Shown here: positions 8,533-18,013 of the stretch, piece by piece
Numbering within the stretch: position 1 is the stretch's first letter
How the letters are laid out: each line of letters begins with the position of its first letter
From: an uncultured Flavobacterium sp.
GTDB lineage: Bacteria; Bacteroidota; Bacteroidia; Flavobacteriales; Flavobacteriaceae
Assembly: GCF_946478785.1 (NCBI RefSeq)
Contig: NZ_CAMLDD010000009.1
Location: forward strand, 149,841-213,840
DNA length: 64,000 bases
Direction: 5' to 3'
Notes under the pieces: generated by a model
What the model was told of the DNA's origin: nothing
Databases searched by the model: none
Seen by the model: only the letters and a program-made list of their open reading frames with translations
Program-made: the position numbers and the translations under genes

Positions 8533-9639
8533 ATGCAAGCCAAAAAATATAAAATTGCTTTAATAGGCTATCGATTAAATATTGGAGGACTGGAAAAAGT
8601 AATGTCATCTTTATCTCTTTTTTTTGATAAAGCTGATATAGATGTTCATAATATTATTTTTGTTGATGATATCCACTATCCTTATTCCGGAACTTTGATA
8701 AACATTGGAAGGATGAAGTCAGAGCATAAAACCGTTTTTGGTAAACTAAAATTGCTTTTGTTTTTTAATGCATACATAAAAAAGAATCAATTTGATTTTA
8801 TTATAGATTTCAGATATCGTGTAAAACCTTTACAAGAGTATATTTTGTCAAAATTTATATTTAATCCAAAAACAATTTATACAGTTCATAATTCACATTT
8901 ACAGACCTATTTGCCAAATTCAAGATTCCTGACAAGACAAATTTGTAACAGGAAATATAGTGTCGTTTGTGTTTCAAAAGGTATTCAGGACTTGGTAGAT
9001 AAAAAATTTCAGCTTCAAAACAGTATTTTAATTTATAACCCTGTCGATCTGGATAAAATTAAAATTTTGGCTAACGAAAGTATTCCATTAAAAGAATCTT
9101 ATATTATAGCAGCGGGGAGATTCGACGTTAATAATGTCAAGCAATTTGACGAACTGATAATTGCCTATTCTAACTCAATTTTGCCTAATAGAAATATTTC
9201 ACTTGTTATATTAGGTGACGGAATACTTAAAGATTTTTATAAAATCACAACTATTAGAAATGGTATGCAGGACAAGGTTTATTTTGAAGGATTTCAGAGT
9301 AATCCTTATAAATATTTTAAGAATGCATTATTTTTAGTTTTGTGTAGCAAATATGAAGGTTTTGGAATGACCTTAATAGAGTCGCTGGGATGTCAGACGC
9401 CAGTAGTTTCATTTGATTGTGTTTCAGGGCCAAATGAAATTATTATCCACAAAGAAAATGGTTTGCTGGTGCAAAATCAAAATTTTGAAAAACTTACTGA
9501 GGCAATGAATTTGTTAATTGAAGACACAATTTTGTATCGTCATTGTAAAACTAATTCCTTAAAAAGTGTAGAGCGGTTTTCAATTGAAAAAATAGGGAAA
9601 CAGTGGCTGGATTTAATGGGAATTAATATATATTCGTAA
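8533..9639 (+). CDS. Glycosyltransferase family 4 protein
   Basis: This 368-residue GT-B enzyme has the N-terminal acceptor-domain motif IGGLEKVMSSL (about residues 18-28) and the C-terminal donor-domain motif YEGFGMTLIESLGCQTPVVS followed by GPNEII and NGLLV. These are typical of GT4 retaining transferases. It is expected to add one sugar in surface polysaccharide assembly. The ketoisomerase gene begins two bases after its stop codon, so the two are almost certainly co-transcribed and translationally linked. The start is the first ATG after an AT-rich intergenic region. The sugar specificity is unknown. Confidence 0.88.
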   Translation: MQAKKYKIALIGYRLNIGGLEKVMSSLSLFFDKADIDVHNIIFVDDIHYPYSGTLINIGRMKSEHKTVFGKLKLLLFFNAYIKKNQFDFIIDFRYRVKPLQEYILSKFIFNPKTIYTVHNSHLQTYLPNSRFLTRQICNRKYSVVCVSKGIQDLVDKKFQLQNSILIYNPVDLDKIKILANESIPLKESYIIAAGRFDVNNVKQFDELIIAYSNSILPNRNISLVILGDGILKDFYKITTIRNGMQDKVYFEGFQSNPYKYFKNALFLVLCSKYEGFGMTLIESLGCQTPVVSFDCVSGPNEIIIHKENGLLVQNQNFEKLTEAMNLLIEDTILYRHCKTNSLKSVERFSIEKIGKQWLDLMGINIYS

Positions 9640-9640
9640 A

Positions 9641-10048
9641 ATGAATATCCAAATTATATCAATCCCTAAAATCGAAGAACGTCGCGGAAATCTTTCTGTA
9701 ATAGAAAATGATACGGTTCCTTTTGATATTAAAAGGGTTTATTATTTATACGATGTGCCAAGCGGAGCTGAACGTGGAGGCCATGCACATAAAGATCTTC
9801 AGCAGTTTTTAGTGGCTTTAAGCGGCAGTTTTGATGTGGTTTTGAATGATGGTAAAGAACAACAGATAATTACTTTAAATAAACCTTACGAAGGTTTGCT
9901 GATTAATTCGGGCATTTGGAGGGAACTCCAAAACTTTTCTTCAGGTTCAGTTTGTCTGGTGGTGGCTTCAGAAGTTTATATTGAAGACGATTATATCAGG
10001 GATTTTGAGGAATTTAAAGCTTTAAAAAAAGCTAGCGATACACACTAA
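9641..10048 (+). CDS. fdtA: FdtA/QdtA-type dTDP-sugar 3,4-ketoisomerase (cupin)
   Basis: This 135-residue single-domain cupin matches the FdtA/QdtA/WxcM family. The metal- or substrate-binding region reads ERGGHAHKDLQQFLVALSGS (about residues 45-65), and the C-terminal part keeps LLINSGIWRELQNFS. Known members convert dTDP-4-keto-6-deoxyglucose to a 3-keto isomer on the way to 3-amino-3,6-dideoxyhexoses. It follows the preceding glycosyltransferase by one base. The matching aminotransferase and acetyltransferase are not in the window, so they may lie further left. Its 3' end overlaps the convergent glycosyltransferase by 17 bp. The family call is firm; the exact product isomer (gluco or galacto) is not resolved. 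Confidence 0.85.
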   Translation: MNIQIISIPKIEERRGNLSVIENDTVPFDIKRVYYLYDVPSGAERGGHAHKDLQQFLVALSGSFDVVLNDGKEQQIITLNKPYEGLLINSGIWRELQNFSSGSVCLVVASEVYIEDDYIRDFEEFKALKKASDTH

Positions 10049-10967
10049 ACGTGATTCCTTTTCTGTACAATCTTTTTTTAATTTTTAACAGCGGAATTTG
10101 TATCCATCTTGGTAAATGGAAAATCATCCAGTTTTTAAGTGTGATGTTTTTTTTGGAAATGGCATTATAATATTGATCTGCTGCCGTCCTGTTACCGCTA
10201 ATTTTAAATTTTAACGCATAATCCATACGGTTAACATCTAAGAAGGCTTTTAATGTTGGATGATTCACTTCTTCTTTTTCAAATACAGAAAAATCAATCA
10301 GTTTTTTATCCCGTATATTTTTCTTAGAAAGACTGCTATTGTCCATAGCATTATATTCAACTGTAATATTTCCGGTGATGGCAACAGGAAAAAGAATGGC
10401 AATCCTGACCCATAAATCCAGATCCTGACCACTTGTGATAGAAGTATTGAAAAAGCCTGTTTTGTCAAAAACTGCTTTTGGTACAATGACAGCTGAGGTT
10501 AACGCAATCCGGCTTACCAGGCTGGAATAAAAAAAATCGGGTATAATTCCGGAAAAATTTTCACGAATACTCAAAAATGAGTTTGTAATAAACTTTTTTT
10601 CTGAAACCTTAGAGATGTATCTCGAAGCATAAAGCCCTGCCTGAGGGCAATCTTTAATCAATTTCTCTAGTGTTTCAAGATGATTAGGAAACCAATAATC
10701 ATCTGCGTCCAAAAAAGCAATATAATCAGAATTAGCTTTTTCAATTCCAAGATTTCTCGCTACTGATGCACCTTGATTTTTTTGGTTTAAAAGCTGTATA
10801 CGGCTGTCGTTAATTTCTAGTACCTTAATCTCGCTATTGTCTGTAGAACCATCGTTTATTATAATAATTTCATAATCTTTAAAGGTTTGATTGAGAACGC
10901 TTTTTAAAGCACTTTCAATATAAGCGACTTTGTTGTATAGCGGAATAACAATAGAGAAAAATGCCAT
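10032..10967 (-). CDS. Glycosyltransferase family 2 protein
   Basis: The 311-residue protein is a GT-A type transferase. It starts MAFFSIVIPLYNKVAYIESA, continues with IIIINDGSTDNS (about residues 35-46), and has the metal-binding DxD region in YIAFLDADDYW (about residues 83-93). The C-terminal third is shorter and basic, with a possible membrane-associated helix. It probably adds a sugar during surface glycan synthesis. Six bases separate it from the upstream glycosyltransferase on the same strand, so the pair forms an operon. Its last 17 coding bases overlap the end of the convergent cupin gene. Confidence 0.88.
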   Translation of the reverse strand: MAFFSIVIPLYNKVAYIESALKSVLNQTFKDYEIIIINDGSTDNSEIKVLEINDSRIQLLNQKNQGASVARNLGIEKANSDYIAFLDADDYWFPNHLETLEKLIKDCPQAGLYASRYISKVSEKKFITNSFLSIRENFSGIIPDFFYSSLVSRIALTSAVIVPKAVFDKTGFFNTSITSGQDLDLWVRIAILFPVAITGNITVEYNAMDNSSLSKKNIRDKKLIDFSVFEKEEVNHPTLKAFLDVNRMDYALKFKISGNRTAADQYYNAISKKNITLKNWMIFHLPRWIQIPLLKIKKRLYRKGITFSVYR

Positions 10968-10973
10968 GATAGA

Positions 10974-11942
10974 TTATTTTTTTAAAGTACAATAATAACC
11001 CAATTTATAGATGTCGAATAGAATTAATGAAGGATTTTCAGAAAGTAAATTAGATTTAATACTGGATTCCAATTTTTTAAAAATAGAAGAAGTAAATTTT
11101 ACAAGCATGAATTTCCGTAATAAATTAAAAGTAGAGGCAATTTTGCTGTCATCAGGATTAATAATTTCGGAATCAATAATAAATACTAAATTTTCTAAAG
11201 CTATTTTAGTTTTTTCAATGAAAAGAAGCGAAGTTTCTAAATCCAAATGAAAAGTAGGGTTTTCTACATGGCAGACATGAATGTTTTTTTTTTCTAAAGC
11301 AGTGAGAAAACATAAATCCTCATAACCATATTTGGTTATAGAATCATCAAACGGATTCTTAATAAAAAGTTCTTTTTGAATTAATAAATTAGAGGTCAAT
11401 GCATGACTATTTGTTTTTTCTTTTCTTACTTTTAAAGAAAGGGACTCTCTTTTATTTCCATAAATCCAACGAAGAAGTTTTTCTTTTTCCGGTTTTTCTT
11501 TCTTGTATTTTATACCTCCAAATACTACGATATGTTCTGTTTTTTTTACACTTAGGATGTACGTTTTTACAAAATTATTTTGGGTAGGGAACATATCGCA
11601 ATCTAAAAATAGTAAAGAGGAATATCTGGCTTTCGATGCTAAATAATTTCTATTTTGCCCTCTTCCTAAATTTCTTTCATTAGAAGAAAAAAAACAATAT
11701 TTTAAAGTATTTATTTTATTGTTTTCTATTAAAAATTCATTAGAACAATCATCCTGAACCAAAATTTCATAATCAATTCCTAAACAATCAGCCTGCTCCT
11801 TAAGTTCCACAACAAGCGGAAAAACATTATAATTATAAGTAGGAATAAGTATAGAAAGCATTAATTGTTCTTTTTTAGATATATTTGTAAAGGGAATATT
11901 TTTTATTAAATAGTTCCTAAACATAATCAAATTTGATTTCAA
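10974..11942 (-). CDS. Glycosyltransferase family 2 protein
   Basis: The core begins with MLSILIPTYNYNVFPLV, then EILVQDDCSNE and a DxD-type motif in LLFLDCDMFPT, as in GT-A family 2 enzymes. The listed start adds 27 residues before this core; the ATG at 11861 (MLSILIPTYN) fits family members better and may be the real start. Later, YGYEDLCFLTALEKK resembles the ED-containing acceptor-site motif of GT2 enzymes. It lies just upstream of another GT2 gene on the same strand and is divergent from the methyltransferase gene. Specificity is unknown. Confidence 0.82.
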   Translation of the reverse strand: MKSNLIMFRNYLIKNIPFTNISKKEQLMLSILIPTYNYNVFPLVVELKEQADCLGIDYEILVQDDCSNEFLIENNKINTLKYCFFSSNERNLGRGQNRNYLASKARYSSLLFLDCDMFPTQNNFVKTYILSVKKTEHIVVFGGIKYKKEKPEKEKLLRWIYGNKRESLSLKVRKEKTNSHALTSNLLIQKELFIKNPFDDSITKYGYEDLCFLTALEKKNIHVCHVENPTFHLDLETSLLFIEKTKIALENLVFIIDSEIINPDDSKIASTFNLLRKFMLVKFTSSIFKKLESSIKSNLLSENPSLILFDIYKLGYYCTLKK

Positions 11943-11965
11943 ATTTCTGAAAAAAATAAATTAAA

Positions 11966-12802
11966 ATGAATTTAAGGTCTGTTTATTATTCCCTTTCACC
12001 AAAATCAAGATTTTTAGTTAGAAAATTATATTATTATCCGGTTGACATTCTTGATAATATTAAAGGAAGAAAAAATAAATATGTCCCTAATAAAGGAGAT
12101 ATTTTTATAGGGTCTGGCGATTTCGTAGCACAAGGGAAACACCATCTTGAAATCTTAAAAAAGTATGCAGGATTAAATGAAGACAATGCTGTTTTAGATA
12201 TTGGCTGTGGAATAGGAAGAGCGGCTGTTGCCTTGACTCAATATTTGTCTGAACAAGGCAAATATGAAGGATTTGATGTCGTTGAAAAAGGAATAGTATG
12301 GTGTAAAAAGCATATTTCAAAAGACTTTCCTAATTTTAATTTTCAATATATTCCTTTAAATAATGATTTGTATCATTTCACAGATCAAAAAGCGGAGGAA
12401 TTTGTTTTTCCCTATGAAAGCAATTCTTTTGACACCATTTTTTTGTTTTCAGTTTTTACACATATGCAGCCTTTAGAAGTTCAGAATTATTTTAATGAAA
12501 TTCAAAGAGTTTTAAAGCCGGGCGGAAAATGCCTCGCTACTTTTTTCTTATATGATAATAAAATTGAGGAGAGGATTTCAAAAAATAACGGAACCTATAG
12601 TTTTGCTTATGAAAGAGAAAATTTCAGATTGATGAATGAAAAAGTGCCTTCTGCCAATATTGCTTTTAATGAAACTTATATAAATGAAATGATTGACGTC
12701 AGTCGTTTAAAATTAAAAAACAAGATATATGGAACCTGGGCAAACAGAGCAAATAATGATTTGTTTGACTTTCAGGATATTTTGGTTTTCGAAAAAGAAT
12801 AG
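11966..12802 (+). CDS. Class I SAM-dependent methyltransferase
   Basis: The 278-residue protein carries motif I of the Rossmann-fold methyltransferases, AVLDIGCGIGRAAVAL (about residues 75-90), and later motifs FDTIFLFSVFTHM and VLKPGGKCLATFF. It would move a methyl group from S-adenosylmethionine to an unknown acceptor. Its place at the end of a glycosyltransferase cluster suggests methylation of a sugar or a glycan end, as in O-antigen capping, but this is inferred from context. It starts 23 bp from the divergent GT2 gene and ends 6 bp before the convergent ftsE-like gene. Confidence 0.82.
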   Translation: MNLRSVYYSLSPKSRFLVRKLYYYPVDILDNIKGRKNKYVPNKGDIFIGSGDFVAQGKHHLEILKKYAGLNEDNAVLDIGCGIGRAAVALTQYLSEQGKYEGFDVVEKGIVWCKKHISKDFPNFNFQYIPLNNDLYHFTDQKAEEFVFPYESNSFDTIFLFSVFTHMQPLEVQNYFNEIQRVLKPGGKCLATFFLYDNKIEERISKNNGTYSFAYERENFRLMNEKVPSANIAFNETYINEMIDVSRLKLKNKIYGTWANRANNDLFDFQDILVFEKE

Positions 12803-12808
12803 TGTATT

Positions 12809-13492
12809 TTAAACAGATCTTTGTACCACCTCAAAAATTCTCTCATCCTCGCACTTCAATGTCTTAGATGGAAATTTCATCAATAAAGCATAATCGTGAG
12901 TCGCCATGATTATGGTTTTTCCGTTGGCATTGATTTTTTTCAATACTTCCAAAACTTCAGAGCTTGTCTGCGGGTCAAGGTTTCCCGTTGGCTCATCGGC
13001 TAGGATAAATTCAGGATCGTTCAATAATGCCCTTGCAATGGCAACACGCTGCTGTTCACCGCCTGAAAGCTGATGTGGCATTTTGTTCATGTATTCCTTC
13101 ATGCCTACTTTGTCCAGAACTTCATCGATTTTGTTTTGCATGGCTTCTTTTTCTACCCAGCCGGTTGCTTTAAGAACAAATAACATGTTGTCTTTTACAG
13201 TCCTGTCCGGTAGCAATTTGAAATCCTGAAATACAATTCCGATTTTACGTCTTAGATATGGAATCTGATTTTCTTTCAAAGCAGCCAAATCAAATTCGAC
13301 AATATGTCCTTCACCTTCAGAAAAAGGCAGGTCACCATACAGCGTTTTCATGAAACTACTTTTCCCGGATCCTGTTTTTCCAATAATATAGATAAATTCA
13401 CCATGCTGAACTTCTAAATTAATATGGGATAAAATTTTTCTTCCTTCCTGATATATAGTGACATCCTTAAGAGATAGTACGGTTTCTGACAT
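12809..13492 (-). CDS. ftsE: FtsE-like cell division ABC transporter ATPase
   Basis: The 227-residue ATPase has a Walker A motif GKTGSGKS at residues 38-45, a Q-loop in [13 protein letters not shown], the ABC signature [15 protein letters not shown] and Walker B with [13 protein letters not shown]. The [11 protein letters not shown] region and overall length match FtsE, which pairs with the membrane protein FtsX to control cell wall hydrolysis during division. FtsX is not next to it here. LolD-like lipoprotein exporters share these motifs and remain a weaker alternative. The gene reads toward the methyltransferase and away from a repeat-containing intergenic region. Confidence 0.82.
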   Translation of the reverse strand: MSETVLSLKDVTIYQEGRKILSHINLEVQHGEFIYIIGKTGSGKSSFMKTLYGDLPFSEGEGHIVEFDLAALKENQIPYLRRKIGIVFQDFKLLPDRTVKDNMLFVLKATGWVEKEAMQNKIDEVLDKVGMKEYMNKMPHQLSGGEQQRVAIARALLNDPEFILADEPTGNLDPQTSSEVLEVLKKINANGKTIIMATHDYALLMKFPSKTLKCEDERIFEVVQRSV

Positions 13493-13599
13493 AATAAAAT
13501 TGATTTGAATGTAAAAGTAATAAGTTAACGCTTGGATTCAAAATAAAATTTAATGATTTCTTAGAAATTCTATTTGGAAAATTTGGTTATTGTTTTGGG

Positions 13600-13705
13600 C
13601 ATTACCCGCAAAAAAAGCGGGGCAGGCTGTCCGCTGTATCTTTTGCCGGCTAAAGAAGCCGGCAAAAGGATGCCGCTTCCATCCTTAATGCAGTCTTCGT
13701 AAACC
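13600..13705. repeat. Palindromic intergenic repeat (REP-like), copy B
   Basis: The block contains two hairpins: CCCGC-A7-GCGGG (13605-13621) and CTTTTGCCGGC/GCCGGCAAAAG (arms 13640-13650 and 13658-13668). The sequence before the second hairpin (GCTGTCCGCTGTATC) and after it (GATGCCGCTTCCATCC) matches the copy near 31.8 kb read on the other strand, and more loosely the copy near 63.9 kb. Confidence 0.7.
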
Positions 13706-13870
13706 ATCATGTTTCGTTTTGTAAGAAATTAAAAATTAATAGTAGCAGACAATATATTTAGCGATTTAATTTCTTATATTTAATAAGTTTGAGAACCAAT
13801 ATTTTGAGGTTTTACAAGCTGTGAAATTATAACAGTTAAAATATTTGTTTATAATAAATACAATAAACGT

Positions 13871-13902
13871 TTCGTTATAAACGGTATAAAATGATACATT
13901 TG
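13871..13902 (+). promoter_or_regulatory. Predicted flavobacterial promoter for the TPR gene
   Basis: A TACATTTG element (13895-13902) matches the TAnnTTTG -7 consensus. A TTCG at 13871-13874, 20 bases upstream, is close to the TTG -33 element. The ATG follows 20 bases later. Confidence 0.5.
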
Positions 13903-13922
13903 AATACTAAATACAATTAAAA

Positions 13923-16900
13923 ATGCGTAAACTTTTCTGGTTCTTTTTAATACCATTCGTTCTTTTTTCGGCTATGGTTTCGGCACAAAAATCAGCTATC
14001 TATACCTACGACTTAAAGGATTTTGACAAAGCACTGGCTTTATATAATGACAAACAATACGCCTCGGCAAAACATATCTTTGAATATGTGAAAGACCAGG
14101 CTGTTACAGAAGAAGTTAAATCTGATTGTGCCTATTATATTGCCAATTGTGCCATTAGGACCAATCAGGCAAATGCAGATGAACTGATGGAAAAATTCGT
14201 TGAAGAATATCCAACAAGTACCAAGCAAAATCAGGCATATATTGAGGTGGCACACTTTTTCTTCGAGCAGGGAAATTATCCAAAAGCATTGCAATGGTTT
14301 GACAGGGTCGACGAAAGTTATATGAGCAGATCAGATTTGGATAAGTTCAATTTCCAAAAAGGATACAGTTATTTTAATGCCAAAAAGAAAAAAGAGGCGA
14401 CAGCTTATTTTAACAAAGTCGTGAATTCTCCGGAGTTTGGTTCTCAAGCCAAATATTATTTGGGGTTTATGGCCTATGAAGGCGATGACTATAAAGAAGC
14501 TACCAAATATTTTGACGATGTTTCCGGCGAAGAAAAATACAAAGAGAAGCTTTCCTATTTCCAGGCTGATATGAATTTTAAATTAGGTAATTTTCAAAAA
14601 GCAATCGATTTGGGGCAGGCAGCCATGAGCAAATCAAATGCGCTTGAAAAATCAGAATTGAACAAAATCATCGGAGAAAGCTATTTCAACCTAAAACAAT
14701 ACGGCAAAGCGATTCCTTTTCTGGAGCAATATTCAGGTAAAAAAGGAAAGTGGAATAATACCGATTTCTACCAATTAGGTTATGCTTATTATCAGCAAAA
14801 AGAATATGAAAAAGCCATTTCTCAATTCAATAAAATTATTGAAGGAAAAGATTTTGTGGCACAAAATGCCTATTACCATTTAGGTTTGGCGTATCTGAAT
14901 ACAGGAAGAAAACAAGAAGCTTTAAACGCTTTTAAAAATGCTTCTGAAATGGTTTTTAATGCTCAAATTCAGGAAGATGCCGCTTTAAATTATGCCAAGT
15001 TGAGTTATGAAATAGGAAACGCATATCAGACCATTCCCGGAGTTTTACTTGATTTCTTAAAGAAATATCCAAATAATGCAAGCAGGTCAGAAATAGAAAA
15101 ACTATTGGTTGACTCTTATATCTCTTCTAAAAACTATAAAGAAGCCTTGGTTTTATTAGAGAAAAACAGAACGCCGGAAAATAAATTGGCCTATCAAAAA
15201 GTGCTTTTTTACAGAGGTGTAGAATTATACAATGAATCTAATTATCGGGAAGCACTAAAAATGTTTAGTAGTGCTGCTAAGGAACAAAAAGATCCTGACT
15301 TTACTGCCCGTGCAACCTTTTGGAAAGCAGAATCTGAATATGTAACAGATGATTTTCAAAATGCATTGTTAAGCTATAAGCAGTTTGCAGGTTTAGCCGG
15401 GGCAAAAACAACTGAGGAATATAAAAACATCAATTATAATATTGGCTACACTTATTTTAAACTAAAAGAATATGATCAGGCTGCCAATTCATTTCAGGCT
15501 CAAATTGATAATTCAAAAGGTGATAAAGTTCGTTTAAACGATTCCTATTTACGTTTGGCGGATTGCCGATTTGTAACTTCAAAATACAGCCAGGCGATGG
15601 AAGCTTACTCCAAAGTAATGGATGCTAAAGGTGTGGATGCTGATTATGCACAGTTTCAAAAAGCGCTTTCTTATGGATTTATGTCGAGAAACGATAAAAA
15701 AATCGATGAGTTGAAAAATTTCCTTCTGATGTACAAAAAATCAGAATATCGTGATGATGTATTGTTCGAATTGGCAAATACCTATGTTGCAGACAAAAAG
15801 AACGACCTGGCGATTAAAACATATGATCAGTTGATTTCTGAATATAAAAATGGATCATTTACTTCAAAATCAATTTTAAGACAAGGCTTAATTTATTACA
15901 ATTCAGATCGAAGCGAACTTGCTTTAGTGAAATTCAAAAAAGTAACAGCAGAATTTCCAAGAACACCAGAAGCTTTAGAAGCCGTTTCTACAGCGAGATT
16001 AATTTATGTAGATTCAGGAAAAGTTGATGAATATGCAGCGTGGGTACGTACCCTTGATTTTGTTTCGGTTACAGATGTTGATTTGGATAATGATACTTAT
16101 GAAGGTGCTTTTAGGCAATACAGCCAAAATAACAGCAAGCAGGCAATTGTTGGCTTTACAGGATATGTAAGCAAATTTCCTTCTGGAATGCACTCGTTGC
16201 AGGCTAACTTTTATTTGGCACAATTACTTTATGCAGAGGGTTCAGAAACTAAATCAATAGCAAATTACCAATATGTGATTGATCAGCCAAGAAGCGAATT
16301 TACAGAACAGTCATTAACAAGATTGTCACAAATTTACTTAAAAACCAAAGATTGTGATAAGTCAATCCCAGTTCTTCAACGTTTGGAAAACGAAGCAGAT
16401 TATCCTCAAAACAAAAGTTTTGCCCAGGCAAACTTGATGAAATGTTATTATGACAAAAAGGATTATAACAATTCAGTTCTTTATGCCGATAAAATTCTTC
16501 AGAGTGCAAAAGCGGATTCGAATGTCAAATCAGATGCACAAATTATTGTAGCACGTGCCGCAATGCAAACCGGTGACGAAGAAAAAGCTAAGGCAGCTTA
16601 CGCTAAACTGGCAGCAACATCAAAGGGTGAATTAGCCGTTGAAGCCTTATATTATGATGCCTATTTTAAAACTAAAGAAGGCAAATTTGATGCATCGAAT
16701 GTGTCAGTTCAAAAACTGGCAAAAAACTATTCCGGTTACAAATATTACGGAGCCAAAAGTTTGGTTTTGATGGCTAAAAACTTCTATGGATTAAAAGACA
16801 GCTATCAGGCAACTTATATTTTAGATAACGTAATAAATAATTTTACAGATTATCCTGATGTCGTTGAAGAAGCGAAAAGAGAATTAAGTGCAATCAAATT

Positions 16901-16937
16901 AGAAGAATCTAAGACGAACTCGTCAATTACTAAATAA
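13923..16937 (+). CDS. Large periplasmic/outer-membrane-associated TPR protein
   Basis: This 1004-residue protein has a signal peptide (MRKLFWFFLIPFVLFSAMVS, then AQ) and is built almost wholly of tetratricopeptide repeats, for example FYQLGYAYYQQKEYEKAISQ and NAYYHLGLAYLNTGRKQEAL. Such solenoids act as protein-binding scaffolds. The protein resembles the large TPR proteins common in Flavobacteria that are often named as YbgF-like. It has no lipobox. The next genes are a PhzF-like enzyme and an outer-membrane barrel on the same strand, so it may form a pair with the barrel; that partnership is inferred from position only. Confidence 0.8.
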   Translation: MRKLFWFFLIPFVLFSAMVSAQKSAIYTYDLKDFDKALALYNDKQYASAKHIFEYVKDQAVTEEVKSDCAYYIANCAIRTNQANADELMEKFVEEYPTSTKQNQAYIEVAHFFFEQGNYPKALQWFDRVDESYMSRSDLDKFNFQKGYSYFNAKKKKEATAYFNKVVNSPEFGSQAKYYLGFMAYEGDDYKEATKYFDDVSGEEKYKEKLSYFQADMNFKLGNFQKAIDLGQAAMSKSNALEKSELNKIIGESYFNLKQYGKAIPFLEQYSGKKGKWNNTDFYQLGYAYYQQKEYEKAISQFNKIIEGKDFVAQNAYYHLGLAYLNTGRKQEALNAFKNASEMVFNAQIQEDAALNYAKLSYEIGNAYQTIPGVLLDFLKKYPNNASRSEIEKLLVDSYISSKNYKEALVLLEKNRTPENKLAYQKVLFYRGVELYNESNYREALKMFSSAAKEQKDPDFTARATFWKAESEYVTDDFQNALLSYKQFAGLAGAKTTEEYKNINYNIGYTYFKLKEYDQAANSFQAQIDNSKGDKVRLNDSYLRLADCRFVTSKYSQAMEAYSKVMDAKGVDADYAQFQKALSYGFMSRNDKKIDELKNFLLMYKKSEYRDDVLFELANTYVADKKNDLAIKTYDQLISEYKNGSFTSKSILRQGLIYYNSDRSELALVKFKKVTAEFPRTPEALEAVSTARLIYVDSGKVDEYAAWVRTLDFVSVTDVDLDNDTYEGAFRQYSQNNSKQAIVGFTGYVSKFPSGMHSLQANFYLAQLLYAEGSETKSIANYQYVIDQPRSEFTEQSLTRLSQIYLKTKDCDKSIPVLQRLENEADYPQNKSFAQANLMKCYYDKKDYNNSVLYADKILQSAKADSNVKSDAQIIVARAAMQTGDEEKAKAAYAKLAATSKGELAVEALYYDAYFKTKEGKFDASNVSVQKLAKNYSGYKYYGAKSLVLMAKNFYGLKDSYQATYILDNVINNFTDYPDVVEEAKRELSAIKLEESKTNSSITK

Positions 16938-17038
16938 GAAAATTAAGTATAGAGCAAAGAAAATAGAAAATAGATTGGAGAGAAAAATTCGAAGTCTATT
17001 TTCTATGTTCTTTATTCTTGATTCTAAAAAAGAAAAAA
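16938..17038. repeat. Intergenic inverted repeat before the phzF-like gene
   Basis: ATAGAAAATAGA and its complement TCTATTTTCTAT form an imperfect hairpin between the TPR and phzF-like genes. The right half (AAGTCTATTTTCTATGTTCT) closely matches the right half of the repeat on the other side of the phzF-like gene. Confidence 0.6.
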
Positions 17039-17902
17039 ATGAGTTTACCTTTTTATATAGTTGATGTTTTTACAGATAAAAAATATGCCGGGAATCAACT
17101 AGCCGTTTTTTTAGATGCCGGAAATTTGAGTTCAGATGAAATGCAAAAGATTGCACGCGAAATTAATTTTGCAGAGAGCACTTTTGTTACCAAGCTGGAG
17201 AAAGAAAATAATAAAGCAGAAATTAAAATATTTACACCTTCTCAGGAAATGCAGTTTGCGGGTCATCCTATAATTGGAACTTCATGGGTTTTGATGAATA
17301 AAATATTTGATAATTCGCCTGAAAATATAAAATTAAATGTTCCTATTGGACCAATTGCTATTCATCAATCTGAGGATTTGATTTGGTTAAAAGCTGCACA
17401 GCCGAAATTCTGGGATGTTTTTTCAAAAGAAGACTTTACATTGTTCAGTAATCTAAAAAATAGTGATTTTGAAAATCAATTTCCAATTCAGGAAGTAACA
17501 ACCGGAAGTGCCTTTGTTATGGTTGGGTTAAGCAGTAAAAGAGCATTGGAAAATTTGGTCTTAGACAAAGATAAAACAGATGAATGGCTGAAAAAGCATT
17601 GTAAAACAGCTCACCAAGGCCTGTATTTTTATTACTTAGAAGGTTCAAAATTATATAGCAGAATGTTGTGTATTGAACACAATCAGTTAGTTGAAGATGC
17701 AGCTACAGGAAGCGCGAGTACATGTTTACAGGCGTATCTTTTAAAAAATCATAAACCTGAATTAGAATTAATCAATTATCAGGGAGATTATATAAACCGT
17801 CCTTCGCAAATTCATTTTAAAGGAAAATTAACCGAAAACGAATTTGATATTAAAATAGGAGGAAATGCCCAGTTTATTGCCAAAGGTGAGTGGGAGATTT
17901 AA
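17039..17902 (+). CDS. PhzF family isomerase/epimerase-like protein
   Basis: The start at 17039 (MSLPFYIVDVFTDKKYAGNQ) is chosen over an in-frame TTG 21 bases upstream. The 287-residue product has the PhzF (diaminopimelate epimerase-like) fold. It keeps GNQLAVFL, the catalytic-Glu motif INFAESTFV (Glu near residue 45), the first-domain loop FAGHPIIGTSWVL and the second-domain loop VEDAATGSASTCL. Known members include the PhzF isomerase of phenazine synthesis, but most such genes have no assigned substrate and no phenazine genes are present here. It is flanked by two related inverted repeats and separates the TPR and barrel genes, which suggests insertion. Confidence 0.87.
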   Translation: MSLPFYIVDVFTDKKYAGNQLAVFLDAGNLSSDEMQKIAREINFAESTFVTKLEKENNKAEIKIFTPSQEMQFAGHPIIGTSWVLMNKIFDNSPENIKLNVPIGPIAIHQSEDLIWLKAAQPKFWDVFSKEDFTLFSNLKNSDFENQFPIQEVTTGSAFVMVGLSSKRALENLVLDKDKTDEWLKKHCKTAHQGLYFYYLEGSKLYSRMLCIEHNQLVEDAATGSASTCLQAYLLKNHKPELELINYQGDYINRPSQIHFKGKLTENEFDIKIGGNAQFIAKGEWEI

Positions 17903-17931
17903 TTTTAGAGAATAGAATAAAGATTTATAAT

Positions 17932-18013
17932 AAGAATATAGAGAATAGAATAAAGAAAAAAGATTGTTGGACGAGTAGATAGATTTAGTATAAAGTCTAT
18001 TCTCTATATTCTT
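17932..18013. repeat. Intergenic inverted repeat after the phzF-like gene (18-bp perfect arms)
   Basis: The arms AAGAATATAGAGAATAGA (17932-17949) and TCTATTCTCTATATTCTT (17996-18013) are perfect complements and enclose 46 bases. The element ends close to the next start codon and is related to the repeat at 16938-17038. Confidence 0.75.

Larger units (their letters stand above)
13493..13922. other. 430-bp intergenic region with palindromic repeat and promoter
   Basis: This region between the divergent ftsE-like and TPR genes has no credible ORF. It holds a GC-richer palindromic block (listed separately at 13600-13705), an AT-rich stretch, and a flavobacterial promoter before the TPR gene. Confidence 0.6.
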
